Notes: generated by a model from the letters alone, not told the origin. A stretch of DNA of 64,000 nucleotides from an uncultured Phycisphaerales bacterium (GCA_937871915.1 CALMPG010000134.1:62001-126000), one strand, 5' to 3'. Counted from the stretch's first letter, positions 1 to 9,227 are shown. Translations and numbers: made by a program.

Positions 1-288
1 AACCCGTTCATCATGGACCAGATCGGCGTCATCGGCGAGCTCATGCAGGGCAGCGAGAACGCCAAGGACGCGCTGGTCATCTGGCCGGCCAACGCCCTGA
101 ATCCCTCGCAGATCACCGTGTACGCCGCCGGCTTCAGCGGCGAGACCAAGACCGTGACCAGCCCCGACGGCAAGGACCGTTTCGTCCTGCGCAAGACCCT
201 CCGGCTGGACTACAAGGCCCCCGGCGATCTCTCCGGCGTGGCCGGGCAGGCCTTCCTGCTCGAGGAACGCTCCTGGATCATGCGGTAG
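1..288 (+). CDS. C-terminal end of an unrecognised protein (5' truncated by window)
   Basis: The reading frame is already open at the first base (N-P-F-I-M...), so the visible part of about 95 residues is probably the C-terminal end of a longer protein and the ATG at 13 need not be the start. The segment ends with E-R-S-W-I-M-R and shows no motif, membrane span or signal that I recognise. It lies about 115 bp upstream of rpmA on the same strand. It is not bL21, the usual neighbour of bL27. No function is assigned. Confidence 0.6.
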   Translation, partial: NPFIMDQIGVIGELMQGSENAKDALVIWPANALNPSQITVYAAGFSGETKTVTSPDGKDRFVLRKTLRLDYKAPGDLSGVAGQAFLLEERSWIMR

Positions 289-403
289 ATCTCGCACCGA
301 TAGACGCCGCGGGCCGCCGGGCATACAGTCTCGGCCCCGGAAAACGGTCCACCAGGGACCACCCCGGGGCGTTCGCACCACCTTCGATTTGAGAGGCCGC
401 GTC

Positions 404-682
404 ATGGCGCACAAAAAGGGACAGGGCTCGACACAGAACGGGCGCGACTCGAACCCGAAGTACCTGGGATTCAAGCTCTATAGCGGCGAAGAGGCCGGCC
501 CCGGCTCGATCATCCTCCGCCAGCGCGGCACGCTGTTCCGCCCCGGCTTCATGGTGGACATGGGCCGCGACCAGACCCTCTTCGCGCTCGGCCACGGCAA
601 GGTCGTGATCCAGGGTCGCAAGATCAGCATCAACCCAACCGATGCGAACCTCCCCCGCCCATCGTGGCTGGTGGCGAACTGA
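404..682 (+). CDS. rpmA: 50S ribosomal protein bL27
   Basis: bL27 is a large-subunit protein whose flexible N-terminus reaches the peptidyl-transferase centre. The product of 92 residues starts with the family signature [17 protein letters not shown] and contains the conserved ILRQRGT and G-x-D-Q-T-L-F-A segments. The ATG at 404 is chosen over an in-frame TTG at 389 because it gives the canonical N-terminus, with no cleavable extension of the Firmicutes type. bL21 is not adjacent. A strong intrinsic terminator follows 28 bp after the stop codon, so this is the last gene of its transcript. Confidence 0.97.
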   Translation: MAHKKGQGSTQNGRDSNPKYLGFKLYSGEEAGPGSIILRQRGTLFRPGFMVDMGRDQTLFALGHGKVVIQGRKISINPTDANLPRPSWLVAN

Positions 683-710
683 TCGTTCGGCACATCTCGC
701 GCTCGCCCAC

Positions 711-740
711 AACCGGCCTTGGGGGCCGGTTGTTTTTTTT
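711..740 (+). terminator. Intrinsic terminator of rpmA
   Basis: A perfect 8-bp stem (aaccggcc at 711-718 with ggccggtt at 724-731) and a 5-nt loop are followed by g and eight T (733-740). The last T is also the first base of the kdsA stop codon on the opposite strand, so the two convergent genes abut at the terminator. The reverse direction has no T-tract. Confidence 0.93.
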
Positions 741-1576
741 CAGGCCAGCGCCGCGCGGATGGCCGCGACCTGTTTGAGCACCTCGCCCATGCGTGCCAGG
801 GGGATCATCGTGGCGCCATCGGAGAGCGCGCCCGCGGGTTCGGGATGGCACTCCAGGAACAGCGCGTGCACGCCCGCGGCGGTCGCGGCCCGGGCCAGCA
901 GGGGCGCCAGCTCGGAACGACCGCCCGTCACCTTCCCGCCCTCTCCCTTCCCCGGCTGCTGGGTTGAGTGCGTGCAGTCGAAGCAGACCGGCACGTCGAG
1001 GGCCATCATGTCGGCGAGGCCCAGGAAATCATTGACCAGGCGGCCGTAGCCGAAGAACGTGCCCCGCTCGGTGAGCATGACGTTCGAGCAGCCCGCCTGG
1101 GCCAGCTTCTGCACCGGCCCGCGCATCTCGTCGGGCGAGACGAACTGACCCTTCTTCACGTTCACGGCCCGGCCGTGCGACTTGGCCGCCCTGCCCGCCG
1201 CCACCAGCAGGTCCGTCTGGCGGCACAGAAACGCCGGGATCTGCAGGAGGTCCACCACCCTCGCGGCGATCCCCGCCTGGTCCGGATCGTGGATGTCGGT
1301 GGTCAGCGGGACCCCAAGCGTTCGACCGATCTGGTGCATCCACGCCAGGCCCTGTTCGAGCCCCGGGCCGCGGGCCGAGTCGATGCTGCTGCGATTGGCC
1401 TTGTCGAAAGAGGCCTTGAACACCAGCGGCAGGCCGAGGCGGTCGCAGTGGCCCTTGAGCGTTCGGCCGATCGACAGCCCGAGCTCGAGCGATTCGAGCA
1501 CGCACGGGCCGGCCAGAATAGCGAGCGGACGGCCGGGCCCGATCGACACAGAACCTGCGGTGCACAGTCTCGCCAT
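740..1576 (-). CDS. kdsA: 3-deoxy-D-manno-octulosonate 8-phosphate synthase
   Basis: KdsA condenses phosphoenolpyruvate with arabinose 5-phosphate to KDO-8-phosphate, the first committed step to the KDO sugar of lipopolysaccharide. The 278-residue product has the expected family length and motifs: AGPCVLES near the N-terminus, [55 protein letters not shown] and LECHPEP. The Cys of the AGPC motif is the metal ligand of the metal-dependent class (Aquifex type), where the E. coli metal-independent enzyme has Asn. The ATG at 1576 is preferred over an in-frame TTG at 1597. It is the last gene of a minus-strand run with the kinase and the polyferredoxin. Its presence implies a KDO-containing outer-membrane glycolipid. 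Confidence 0.95.
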   Translation of the reverse strand: MARLCTAGSVSIGPGRPLAILAGPCVLESLELGLSIGRTLKGHCDRLGLPLVFKASFDKANRSSIDSARGPGLEQGLAWMHQIGRTLGVPLTTDIHDPDQAGIAARVVDLLQIPAFLCRQTDLLVAAGRAAKSHGRAVNVKKGQFVSPDEMRGPVQKLAQAGCSNVMLTERGTFFGYGRLVNDFLGLADMMALDVPVCFDCTHSTQQPGKGEGGKVTGGRSELAPLLARAATAAGVHALFLECHPEPAGALSDGATMIPLARMGEVLKQVAAIRAALA

Positions 1577-1622
1577 GCCCCGAGGATATGCGGACAACGG
1601 CGCGAACCGGCCCCACGACCGC

Positions 1623-1796
1623 TCAGGTCGTCCGGTTGGTGACGTTGTTCATCCAGCTCTCGGCCCGGTCGAGCCAGGACTTGAGATTGTGCCGCTGCAC
1701 CACCAGCAGCAGGAGCGTGAGCAGCACCGCCAGCACGCGCCACAGGTTCAGCTTCTTCTCCAGCGTCTCGATCTTTTCGTCGGGTGACTTGGCCAT
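1623..1796 (-). CDS. Small coiled-coil / single-span membrane protein
   Basis: This 57-residue protein has a charged N-terminus (MAKSPDEKIETLEKKLNLWR) predicted to be a short coiled coil. It is followed by a Leu/Val-rich span (about residues 21-35) and a polar C-terminus ending WMNNVTNRTT. The ATG at 1796 is chosen because GGAG lies 9 nt upstream; a longer frame begins at 1850 without such a site. It sits between the polyferredoxin gene and kdsA on the same strand. The layout resembles small FtsL/FtsB-like bitopic proteins, but I see no diagnostic motif and assign no function. Confidence 0.6.
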   Translation of the reverse strand: MAKSPDEKIETLEKKLNLWRVLAVLLTLLLLVVQRHNLKSWLDRAESWMNNVTNRTT

Positions 1797-1971
1797 AGGG
1801 TGAATCTCCGCGTGCCGGCGCGAGAGAGTGCGCCGGCGGATGCTGGGCATCGACCGCGCATTCCTTCATTCGTGAGAAGTCCCCGCCGCCCTGGCCCCGG
1901 CCCGGGCCCGCCCGAAGTTATGGGACGATCCTCGCCCCCCGCCGGGGTGTTTCGCGCCGATCCTGCGCGGC

Positions 1972-4845
1972 CTATGGCTTCCCGGGCGGGGACGCCGAGG
2001 GGCCGGACGCCGGTGCGGGTGCCTCGCCCCGACGCTTGGCCTCCCCGAACCAGAACGCCGCCTCCTGCACCTTGCCCGACTGGTCCAGCAGTTCCGCCAG
2101 CCGCTGGGCCAGGTACGCGCTCGCCGGGGCGAGCTCCGCCCCCGCACGCAGTTCCTTGATCGCCTCTTCGTTCCGCCCCGCCGTGTAGTACGCGATCGCC
2201 AGATCGTGCCGCAGCGACGGCGACTTCGGCTCGGCCGTGCGGGCCCGCTCGAGGATCGAGACCGCCTCGGTCATCAGGTCCGCCCGGCGGGCGGCGGAGC
2301 CCATCTGCAGCAACTGCATGCCGATGGGCTGGAGTTCCCAGCCGCTCCCGGCGTACACCCCGGACGCCTCGTGGACGAGCGCCAGCCCGTCGAAGTTCCG
2401 CCTGGCCCGCTCCGCCGCGACGATCGCGTCCGCGACGGTGCCCGGCGCGTGTTCCGCATCGATGCCCATTTCCTTGGCCCGCGCCGCGAGTTGTTCCGGG
2501 CTCATGGCCCGGACCGCGGCCTCGGCGCGAAGGTCCAGGTCGATCCCCAGCAGGCCCGCGCCGATCAGCGTGGCCGCGTCTTCGCCGCTTCGCGGGCGCT
2601 TCCGGGCCAGCTCGACGGCCTTGGCGGCCTGGGCCGCCGCGTCGTCCAAGCGACCCATCTGCGCCAGCAGCCTCGCCGCGCCGGCCCGGGGGCCCGCGAG
2701 CCGCTTTCCGGCATCCGCGGCCTGCGCGGCCAACCGCGCGGCCCGGTCGATATCGCCGATCGACGCGAGAACTCCCGCCGCCGTGAGCATCTGGTCCGGC
2801 GCCACATCGTGCTGGGCCAAGGCCCTGTCCACCAGCGATCGGGCCTTGGCCGCGTCGCCGATATCGCGGAAGAACCCCGCCGCCACCAGCGGCCCGCCGA
2901 TGCTCCGGGGATGGCGGGCGAGCGTCTGGGTCCACTCCGCCGCCGCGCCCGCCTCGGCCTCGGCCACTCGCCTGGCCGTGTCCACGCCCGGCGCGGGCGT
3001 GCCCGCCTCCTGGAGCCGCCGGCGGATCAGGTGGTCCCGCACGCCGAAGAGGTCGTCGTGCTTCGCGAGCGCTTCGGCGAGCATCGCCCGGATCCGCTCG
3101 TCGGTCGCGGCCCTGAGCTTGGCCGTCTCAAACTCCGGGATGCCCTGGTAGTGCATCCGCTCGATCTCCCGCAGCGAGCGCGCGTCCATGACGCGCGCCA
3201 GCTCGAAGACCAGGGCGTCGCGCGGATGCCCGGTCGCGAGCACCCGGCGCGACGCCTCCTCCGCGCCCTCCCAGTCGCCCACGAGCAAGCGCAGATACCC
3301 GATGTTCAGCCATTCGTCGGGACGCAGCGGCCAGAGGTACGCGATCCCCCCGGGGCCCATCTCTCCGGGCGCGGCGCCGTTGCGGTAGTGCGCCAGCGCG
3401 TCCCGGGCCTTGGCGATTTCCTCGGGGGCGGGCGCAAAGTCGGGCCGCAGCACAAACTCCGTCGGCGTGTCGAGTTTCTGGTAGGCCAGCTGGGCCCGGA
3501 GCAGGTTCCAGCGGACATAGCCGCTCCACCCCGCGACCACCAGCCCCGCCAGCGTCGCGAGGGCGAAGACCACGCCCCACGCCCGGACGCGCCCGTGGTA
3601 CTTGAGCTGGAACCCGTGCACGCGGCTGCTCGCGTCAACGAACAGCCGCCACGTCTTCCAGCACGCCCACGCCCCCAGCCCCGCCATGCCCACCGCCATG
3701 AGCATCGGCACCTGGTTGAACATGCCCCGATAGCACACAAACAGCGCGAGGAAGAGCGCGACGCAGACGAACTCCTCCCCCCACGACAGGTCCCACCGGG
3801 CCTCTCGCATCTCTCTGGCCCTCGCCGCCGTCGCCTGCGCGCCGGCCCGCACGCCCACGAACGCCGCGGGCTTGGCGAAGGCGAAGCTCAGAGCGTCGTT
3901 CGGGCAGACGCTCACGCAATCCATGCACTTCATGCACCCGGGATCGACGACCATCCCGTAGTCGCGGACCTCCTCGCTCACCCGGACGTTGGAGGTGCAC
4001 ACCGCCGTGCAGTGCCCGCAGTGCTCGCAGTCGTCGTTGACCACGATGCGCCCGATCGAGACCTTGTCCACCGGCGTGAACACCCCGCCGTACGGGCACC
4101 CGTACGTGCAGAACCCCTTGGCCCCGAGGAAGTACACCGCCACCACCCCGCACACGAAGATGAACGGGATCGCCACCCACCACGAGGCGAACGTCGCCCA
4201 GAAGTCCTGCACCAGGAACGCGGCCCGATACCCCGGCAGCGGGTCGATCTGCCCCAGCCAGTCCGGGAGTCGCCCGCGCTCATCGGCGAGCATCGGGCGC
4301 ACCACATCCCGCACCACCACCGGCCAGACGAACATGTAGATCGCCAGCCCCAGCGGCACCAGCAGCAGCAGTCGCGACCGGAACGGGCGCGGCTTGATAC
4401 CCAGCTTCATCATGGCCCATCCGCACAGGTCCTGCACGGCCACGATGTGGCAGCCCCACCCGCAGAAGAATCGCCCGAACACGAACGTGGACACGATCGC
4501 CAGCGCGAAGAACACGAACCCCGCGTTCACCGTCCCGTCCCGCAGCGTGTACATGCTCTCGCTGGGCTCCACCGGCGAGACCGTCAGCCCGGTGATCAGC
4601 CACTGCACGATGTGCACCGCGATGAGCAGGTGGACGGTGATGAGCACCGCGGCCCGCCACTTCCCGGCCCTGGAGTGCTTGATGAGCGGGTGGCCCGCGG
4701 TCCAGGCGTTCTTCGAGTGGGCGTGCCCGGCGGGCAGCACGGGCAGGGAGAGCGTCCTGGGCTTTTTCCGCGAGGAAACACACGGGGCCGCGCTGGATGT
4801 CGAGGTCTTGGTCACCGGCTGAATTGTACGAGCACAACTGGACAA
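1972..4845 (-). CDS. Membrane polyferredoxin (NapH/CcoG-like) fused to a C-terminal TPR-like domain
   Basis: The 957-residue product begins with a cytosolic tail. It then has a membrane part with spans near residues 65-88, 108-125, 158-178, 225-242, 358-398 and 428-448, holding paired Cys motifs FCGWGC (128-132) and FCTYGC (246-250). These are followed by two classical 4Fe-4S sets at C273/276/279/283 and C304/307/310/314. This arrangement matches membrane electron carriers of the NapH/CcoG/NosR type. From about residue 460 to the end, Ala/Arg-rich helical pairs resemble TPR repeats (for example LRHDLAIAYYTAGRNEEAI). The start is uncertain: the frame opens at a TTG at 4845, only 19 bp after the kinase stop, and a GTG lies at 4815. 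The electron partner is unknown. Confidence 0.82.
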   Translation of the reverse strand: MSSCARTIQPVTKTSTSSAAPCVSSRKKPRTLSLPVLPAGHAHSKNAWTAGHPLIKHSRAGKWRAAVLITVHLLIAVHIVQWLITGLTVSPVEPSESMYTLRDGTVNAGFVFFALAIVSTFVFGRFFCGWGCHIVAVQDLCGWAMMKLGIKPRPFRSRLLLLVPLGLAIYMFVWPVVVRDVVRPMLADERGRLPDWLGQIDPLPGYRAAFLVQDFWATFASWWVAIPFIFVCGVVAVYFLGAKGFCTYGCPYGGVFTPVDKVSIGRIVVNDDCEHCGHCTAVCTSNVRVSEEVRDYGMVVDPGCMKCMDCVSVCPNDALSFAFAKPAAFVGVRAGAQATAARAREMREARWDLSWGEEFVCVALFLALFVCYRGMFNQVPMLMAVGMAGLGAWACWKTWRLFVDASSRVHGFQLKYHGRVRAWGVVFALATLAGLVVAGWSGYVRWNLLRAQLAYQKLDTPTEFVLRPDFAPAPEEIAKARDALAHYRNGAAPGEMGPGGIAYLWPLRPDEWLNIGYLRLLVGDWEGAEEASRRVLATGHPRDALVFELARVMDARSLREIERMHYQGIPEFETAKLRAATDERIRAMLAEALAKHDDLFGVRDHLIRRRLQEAGTPAPGVDTARRVAEAEAGAAAEWTQTLARHPRSIGGPLVAAGFFRDIGDAAKARSLVDRALAQHDVAPDQMLTAAGVLASIGDIDRAARLAAQAADAGKRLAGPRAGAARLLAQMGRLDDAAAQAAKAVELARKRPRSGEDAATLIGAGLLGIDLDLRAEAAVRAMSPEQLAARAKEMGIDAEHAPGTVADAIVAAERARRNFDGLALVHEASGVYAGSGWELQPIGMQLLQMGSAARRADLMTEAVSILERARTAEPKSPSLRHDLAIAYYTAGRNEEAIKELRAGAELAPASAYLAQRLAELLDQSGKVQEAAFWFGEAKRRGEAPAPASGPSASPPGKP

Positions 4846-4864
4846 CGGCCCGCGCCGCGGGGCT

Positions 4865-6515
4865 CTACCTCGAAGATTCCGGCGTTTGGGCGTCCGCCGG
4901 CCCGTCGGCCGCCCGGGTTTTTCCGATCAACCGCTCGATCTCCTTCAAGGCCTGGGCGCGGGTGGGGCTCTTCCCGCTTTTTTTCTCGATGTCGAGCCAG
5001 GCGCTCATGGCGAGCAGGAGCCGGCTGGTCTCGTCCCGCCCGAGCTCCAGCTCCGCGCCCTTGGCCCGGGCGACCTGCGCCTGGTGGGCGTAGAAGCCGC
5101 TCAGAAAAGACCCGCCCACCACCACCACAAGGCAGATGATCAGCAGCGCGGCCGCCACCGGGCTCCGCTTCATCCACAGCCCGAAGCGGGCGGGCAGCCG
5201 CTCCTGCATCCAGGCGATCGGTCGGTTGTGGAGCCAGGCGTCCAGGTCCGCCGCCACCTCCGCGGCCGTCGCGTAGCGGTCCTCCGGCCTGGCGGCCATC
5301 GAGCGGGCGCAGATGCGATCCAGGCGGGCGTCGGCGTCGGGCCGCCGGGACCGGATCGATGCCCCCGCGGCGCGGGCGCTCTCGGAATCGTGCGCCCGCA
5401 GAACCTCCTCGGCCGTCTGGCCGTTGGGGAACTCCCCCGTCGCCAGGTAGAACAGCAATCCGCCCAGCGCGTACACATCCACCAGCGGCGAGGCCGACGC
5501 CATGCTCTGCCGGATCTGCTCGGGCGCGGCAAAGGCGAGGTTGCCCAGCGGGATGCTCCCGCTCGCGCTCCCCCCGGCCGCGCCCGCGTCGGTGATCGCG
5601 GCCACGCCGAAGTCCGTCACCCGGGCCTGGCCCTCGGGCGTCACGAGCACGTTGGAGGGCTTGAGGTCGCAGTGGACCACCCCCACCGAGTGCGCCGCCT
5701 GCACGCCGCGGGCGATGTCCGCGACCATCCGGGCCACCACCCGCAGGTCCGCCCGGCGCTCCCGCGCCTCGAACCACGCCTGCAGGTCGCCCCCGGCGAC
5801 CAACTCGTAGACGAGGAACAGCTCCCCCGACTCGGCCAGGCCGCGGTCGAGCACCCTCGCCACCCCCGGGTGCTCGATTCGCCGGGCCTTGGTCGCCTCG
5901 GCCGCCTGCCGATGCACGGTGAAATCGTCCACGGCGATGAGCTTCACCGCCACGCGCGCCGCGTGGCCCGAGTCCGAGAGCAGATGGTCCACCGCCTCGA
6001 ACACCTGCCCGCTGCTCCCCCGACCCAGGGCCCGGAGCAGCTCGTATCGCCGCCGTCCATCCCCGAGTTCCGGGCCGATCGACCGGGGCAGCGGCACCGC
6101 CGACGCCGCGACACGCGCCCCCCCCGATGGCCCCGGTCGAGAGCAACTGGTTGCCCAGCAGCGCGGCCAGGCGGATCGGCCCGGCCAGATCCGGGTACGA
6201 GCGGAGCAGGCACTCGGCGTGTTTTTCCAGCGGGACCGGGCACCCGTCCTGGCGCGCCAGCGACCGAAGGCTCACGTCGATCGCGGCATCGAGCGAGACG
6301 GGCCGGGCCGGAAGATCGGGGATCGCCCGGCGGTACCGGGCCAGGTCGCAGGGCAGACCCTGCTCCAGACGCCAGCGGCCATCCTGTTCGATCAGGTCGG
6401 CAAGCTCCGAGTCGTCCGCCGGCGGGCCCGACGCCAGCAGCCGACCGAACTCGAGCCGGTGATCGACGCGCACCCCGGCGGTGCCCTCCTTTCGGCGCGG
6501 CGATGATGTGATCAT
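4865..6515 (-). CDS. Membrane Ser/Thr protein kinase, reading frame broken at a G8 tract
   Basis: The N-terminal part (start ATG 6515, beginning [11 protein letters not shown]) and the kinase part lie in different frames that join at eight G on the coding strand (6118-6125). With seven G the frame would be continuous and encode 549 residues. The N-terminal 130 residues resemble the helical leader of planctomycete kinases. The kinase domain has [11 protein letters not shown], invariant Lys in VAVKL, catalytic loop HCDLKPSN (Cys replaces the usual Arg, so a non-RD kinase) and DFG. One transmembrane span ([20 protein letters not shown]) follows, then a short coiled tail. The start codon overlaps the stop of the sigma factor gene (ATGA), so the two are translationally coupled. 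Either the tract is a sequencing error or the gene is phase-variable or broken. A GTG at 6097 could start the kinase alone. Confidence 0.85.
6118..6125. repeat. Homopolymer C8/G8 at the kinase frame break
   Basis: Eight C on the plus strand, read as G8 in the kinase mRNA. The N-terminal frame runs into the tract and the kinase frame runs out of it one nucleotide out of register, so losing a single G restores one open frame. Confidence 0.9.
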
Positions 6516-7159
6516 GCGGCCCGCTCCGTCAGGCTCTCCTGCAGCATCTGGCATATCCGGCACCATCGCTGACGCACGGCCGCATCGTCGATGCCCAGGT
6601 GGGAGGCGATCTGCGAGTGGTTCGCGCCGCCGGCCCAGAGCCGCGTGATCGTCCGGTCCTCGTCGGACTTGAGCGCGTCGAGCAGGTCGTCCACCTCGAG
6701 CCCATCCGTGCGGGCTCGCTCGTCGGGTTCCTGCCCCCGCAGCCGCCCGAGCATCCATCCCGCGAACTCGCTGTCCTCCCCCTCCTTGGCGCGAAGCGCT
6801 TCCACGATCCTCGCCTTCTCGACCAGCGAGCGCTGCGCCACCCGGAACACCAGGCCCCAGAACTCATCCTCGGTCCGGGCCTGGAACTTCCCGCTCTTCA
6901 CGTACGCGTCGAGCCTGCGGCTCACCGTCGAGAGGATGTCCTGCGAGTCGTAGAGACGACGCACCGACGCACGCAGCTTGCCCCGCACTCGCCGGCGGAT
7001 CAACGGGCCATAACGCCCGAGGAACTCTCCCAGCGCCACGCGATCCCCCTCGCCCATGCGGGCCATGAGGTCCCCTAACAGAGAACTTTCGGGCGTGACG
7101 ACACCGATCGCGACTTTTTTCGCGAATTCGTCGGATCTTCTGTCACACTCGACGCTCAC
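6512..7159 (-). CDS. ECF-family RNA polymerase sigma factor (kinase-associated planctomycete type)
   Basis: The 215-residue protein has a sigma region 2 (GEFLGRYGPLIRRRVRGKL ... LYDSQDILSTVSRRLDAY ... FWGLVFRVAQRSLVEKARI), an acidic linker, and a region 4 helix-turn-helix (DEDRTITRLWAGGANHSQIASHLGIDDAAVRQRWCRI). The GTG at 7159 is chosen because AAGGGG lies 9 nt upstream; an ATG at 7066 is the main alternative and would lose 31 residues. The stop overlaps the kinase start by 4 nt. In planctomycetes such sigma factors are commonly paired with Ser/Thr kinases that are thought to control them. A divergent secreted-protein gene starts 72 bp away and could be a target, which is inference. Confidence 0.87.
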   Translation of the reverse strand: MSVECDRRSDEFAKKVAIGVVTPESSLLGDLMARMGEGDRVALGEFLGRYGPLIRRRVRGKLRASVRRLYDSQDILSTVSRRLDAYVKSGKFQARTEDEFWGLVFRVAQRSLVEKARIVEALRAKEGEDSEFAGWMLGRLRGQEPDERARTDGLEVDDLLDALKSDEDRTITRLWAGGANHSQIASHLGIDDAAVRQRWCRICQMLQESLTERAA

Positions 7160-7231
7160 GCTTCGCTTCCCCTTATGGCCGCAACCCGCGTGTCCATGAG
7201 GGCCACTCGGGGTCGGCACAAAGGAGAGTTT

Positions 7232-7762
7232 ATGCTCAGTCCGCTCAAATCGGAACAGGTTGTTGTTGCGCGCCCGTCCGCCAATGGTCCCGGGAAACCC
7301 CCGGGATCGGCCGCGAGTCCCGGCGGTTGGCTCCGCTGGTCGTGCATGGTCGCCGCCCTCGTGGCCCTTTCCGGGCCCGGGCATGCGGTGGCGAGCCCCC
7401 CGCCCACGCCGTCGAGCCAGCACGCGCTCAGCGCGTCCTCCTGGCAGGACATGCTCCGGGAGTTTCTCCGCGAGGCCCTCAAACGCAACGGGGGCGATCC
7501 CAACTCCTGGCCGGAATCCACCATCGACGATGCCCCGATGAACTTCGTTCAGGCCGTGTACGTGCAGATGGGCGGCGACCCGACGCGCCTCGACATGTCC
7601 AAGACGCCCGACTCGGAGCAGGACGGCGTCCTCCACGACATCTTCGTCGCCGTGGGCGGCCTCGACGCCGGCGACACGCTCGTGGACGATCAGATCGAGT
7701 CCAGGATTCGTTCCCTCTGGGAGTACTTCGTCGGCCGGGGCGGCGAGCTTGTGAAGCCGTGA
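7232..7762 (+). CDS. Exported protein of unknown function next to the sigma/kinase pair
   Basis: The 176-residue product has a long N-region, a hydrophobic segment (WSCMVAALVALSGPGHAVAS) ending in a plausible signal-peptidase site near residue 55, and a mostly helical acidic mature part with no recognised domain. The ATG at 7232 is supported by AAGGAG 5 nt upstream. The gene diverges from the ECF sigma factor gene across a short intergenic region and is followed at once by an HTH gene. It might belong to the same regulatory unit, but nothing in the sequence proves this. Confidence 0.75.
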   Translation: MLSPLKSEQVVVARPSANGPGKPPGSAASPGGWLRWSCMVAALVALSGPGHAVASPPPTPSSQHALSASSWQDMLREFLREALKRNGGDPNSWPESTIDDAPMNFVQAVYVQMGGDPTRLDMSKTPDSEQDGVLHDIFVAVGGLDAGDTLVDDQIESRIRSLWEYFVGRGGELVKP

Positions 7763-7787
7763 CCCGCCGACGCCGGGAGTGTTCCCA

Positions 7788-8270
7788 TTGAGATCCAACA
7801 AAGACTCCGGCCCCAACCCTACCAACGCCCGGGGCGGCGGCGATCCCGCCGCCGCCCTCCCCCGTCGGATCCCCGACGAGGATGAGGAATCCGCCGCGCT
7901 CATACGCCGCATCCGCTCGGCGCTGCGTGCCGACAGCCGTCGCGCCGCCGCGGCACGGCTCTCGCTCGACGCCGGCGTCTTGCGACGAATCCTCGCCGGG
8001 CGTCGCCCGACGGTGGACGTCCTTCGCCGACTGTGCCGCGTCTACGGCATCGACGGCCACTGGCTCCTCACCGGAGAGGGCACGCCGGCGCCGAACACTC
8101 GGACGGCCGACGCGCTCCGGGGCGTTCCGTCGGAGCTGCTCATGGCCGAGTTCGCCCGTCGCCTGGCCCCGGCGCTGGCCCCCGCGGAGCCGCCGCCCAT
8201 CGAGGCCGTGCTGGCCCGCAGCCAGGCCGCGCTCGACACCATGCGCCGCGATCTGCTTCAGCCCCCGTAG
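7788..8270 (+). CDS. XRE/CI-like helix-turn-helix DNA-binding protein
   Basis: The product of about 160 residues has an acidic N-terminus. A helix-turn-helix follows (about residues 45-95: SRRAAAARLSLDAGVLRRIL, then AGRRPTVDVLRRLCRVYGID) and ends in HWLLTGEG, a signature common in phage-repressor-like XRE proteins. A helical Ala/Pro-rich C-terminus completes it. TTG at 7788 is preferred because GGGAG lies 8 nt upstream; GTG at 7779 in the same frame has no such site. It follows the secreted protein gene by 25 bp. Its last 13 bases overlap the end of the convergent tryptophan dioxygenase gene. A role in controlling neighbours is possible but unproven. Confidence 0.78.
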   Translation: MRSNKDSGPNPTNARGGGDPAAALPRRIPDEDEESAALIRRIRSALRADSRRAAAARLSLDAGVLRRILAGRRPTVDVLRRLCRVYGIDGHWLLTGEGTPAPNTRTADALRGVPSELLMAEFARRLAPALAPAEPPPIEAVLARSQAALDTMRRDLLQPP

Positions 8271-9169
8271 CTCCCGCCGAGGCGATCGCGGACCCTCCAC
8301 AGGTCGGGGAAGTACACGCGGCTGAGCGTCGAGGCGAGGTACTTCGCCCCCGACGACCCGCCCGTGCCCATCCCGGCCCCGATCATGCGCTCGACCATCT
8401 TCACGTGGTGGAACCGCCAGATGGCGAACTTCTCGTCGAACTCGAGCAACGCCTCGGCCACGCGGAACTGCGCGTAGTAGCGCTCGCCGCTCTGGTTGCG
8501 GTCCTGGGCGATGTACAACTGGTACAACGCCTCGATGCACCCCTCGTCGGGCTCGTGGGGCTGGTTGGTGTCGCGCTCCAGGAACGCCTCGGGGATCTTG
8601 AACGCCCCGTTGTCCTCGCGCGAGAGGTGGCGGACGAAGTGGTCGTAGGGCGTCGGCTTGTCCAGGAACGTCGCCATCTCCGCCCGGGCCTCGTCGTCCT
8701 CGCCCACGAGGGCGAGCATCTTCGGGTTCTTGTTCCCGCACAGGAACTCGATCTTGCGGAACTGCACCGACTGGAACCCGCTCGCCGGGCGGAGCGAGTC
8801 GCGGAACTTGGCGAACTCCGTCGAGAACATCGTCTCGAGCATCGGGATCTGCTCGATGAGCAGGTGCTGGATCTTGTGGACCCGCTCGAGCAGCTGGGCC
8901 GCGCGCAGCGGCTGGTCCTTGTCGAGAAACTCCCCGATCGCGAAGAGCTCGTGGAGCAACTGCTTGAACCAGAGCTCGTAGACCTGGTGGGCGACGATGA
9001 AGAGCAGCTCGTCGCGGTGCCCGGGCTTGGCCACGGGCCGCTGGAGCGAGAGCAGCTCGTTGATCTTCAGGTACGAGCCGTACGTGAGTTTCCGGCTGTG
9101 GTAGATCGGGCTCTCGCCCGGGGCCTGATCCGGGAACCTCGCATCGCTGGGATTGGTGGGCGCGCTCAT
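8258..9169 (-). CDS. kynA: Tryptophan 2,3-dioxygenase
   Basis: This heme enzyme opens the indole ring of L-tryptophan with O2 to give N-formylkynurenine, the first step of the kynurenine pathway. The 303-residue product shows the family blocks: YHSRKLTYGSYLKINELL, FIVAHQVYELWFKQ (active-site His), GFQSVQFRKIEF (substrate-carboxylate Arg), WRFHHVKMVERMIG (axial heme His) and GTGGSSGAKYL. The ATG at 9169 gives the usual length; a frame extension to 9241 is Pro/Arg-rich and unlike the family. The gene lies 58 bp downstream of the metallopeptidase gene on the same strand and away from the main kyn operon, so it may be regulated separately. Confidence 0.96.
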   Translation of the reverse strand: MSAPTNPSDARFPDQAPGESPIYHSRKLTYGSYLKINELLSLQRPVAKPGHRDELLFIVAHQVYELWFKQLLHELFAIGEFLDKDQPLRAAQLLERVHKIQHLLIEQIPMLETMFSTEFAKFRDSLRPASGFQSVQFRKIEFLCGNKNPKMLALVGEDDEARAEMATFLDKPTPYDHFVRHLSREDNGAFKIPEAFLERDTNQPHEPDEGCIEALYQLYIAQDRNQSGERYYAQFRVAEALLEFDEKFAIWRFHHVKMVERMIGAGMGTGGSSGAKYLASTLSRVYFPDLWRVRDRLGGSYGG

Positions 9170-9227
9170 GCGGGAGGATACCCGCCGCCCGGCGGCGGGC
9201 GAAGGGCCAACGCGATCCGGGCCCGCG

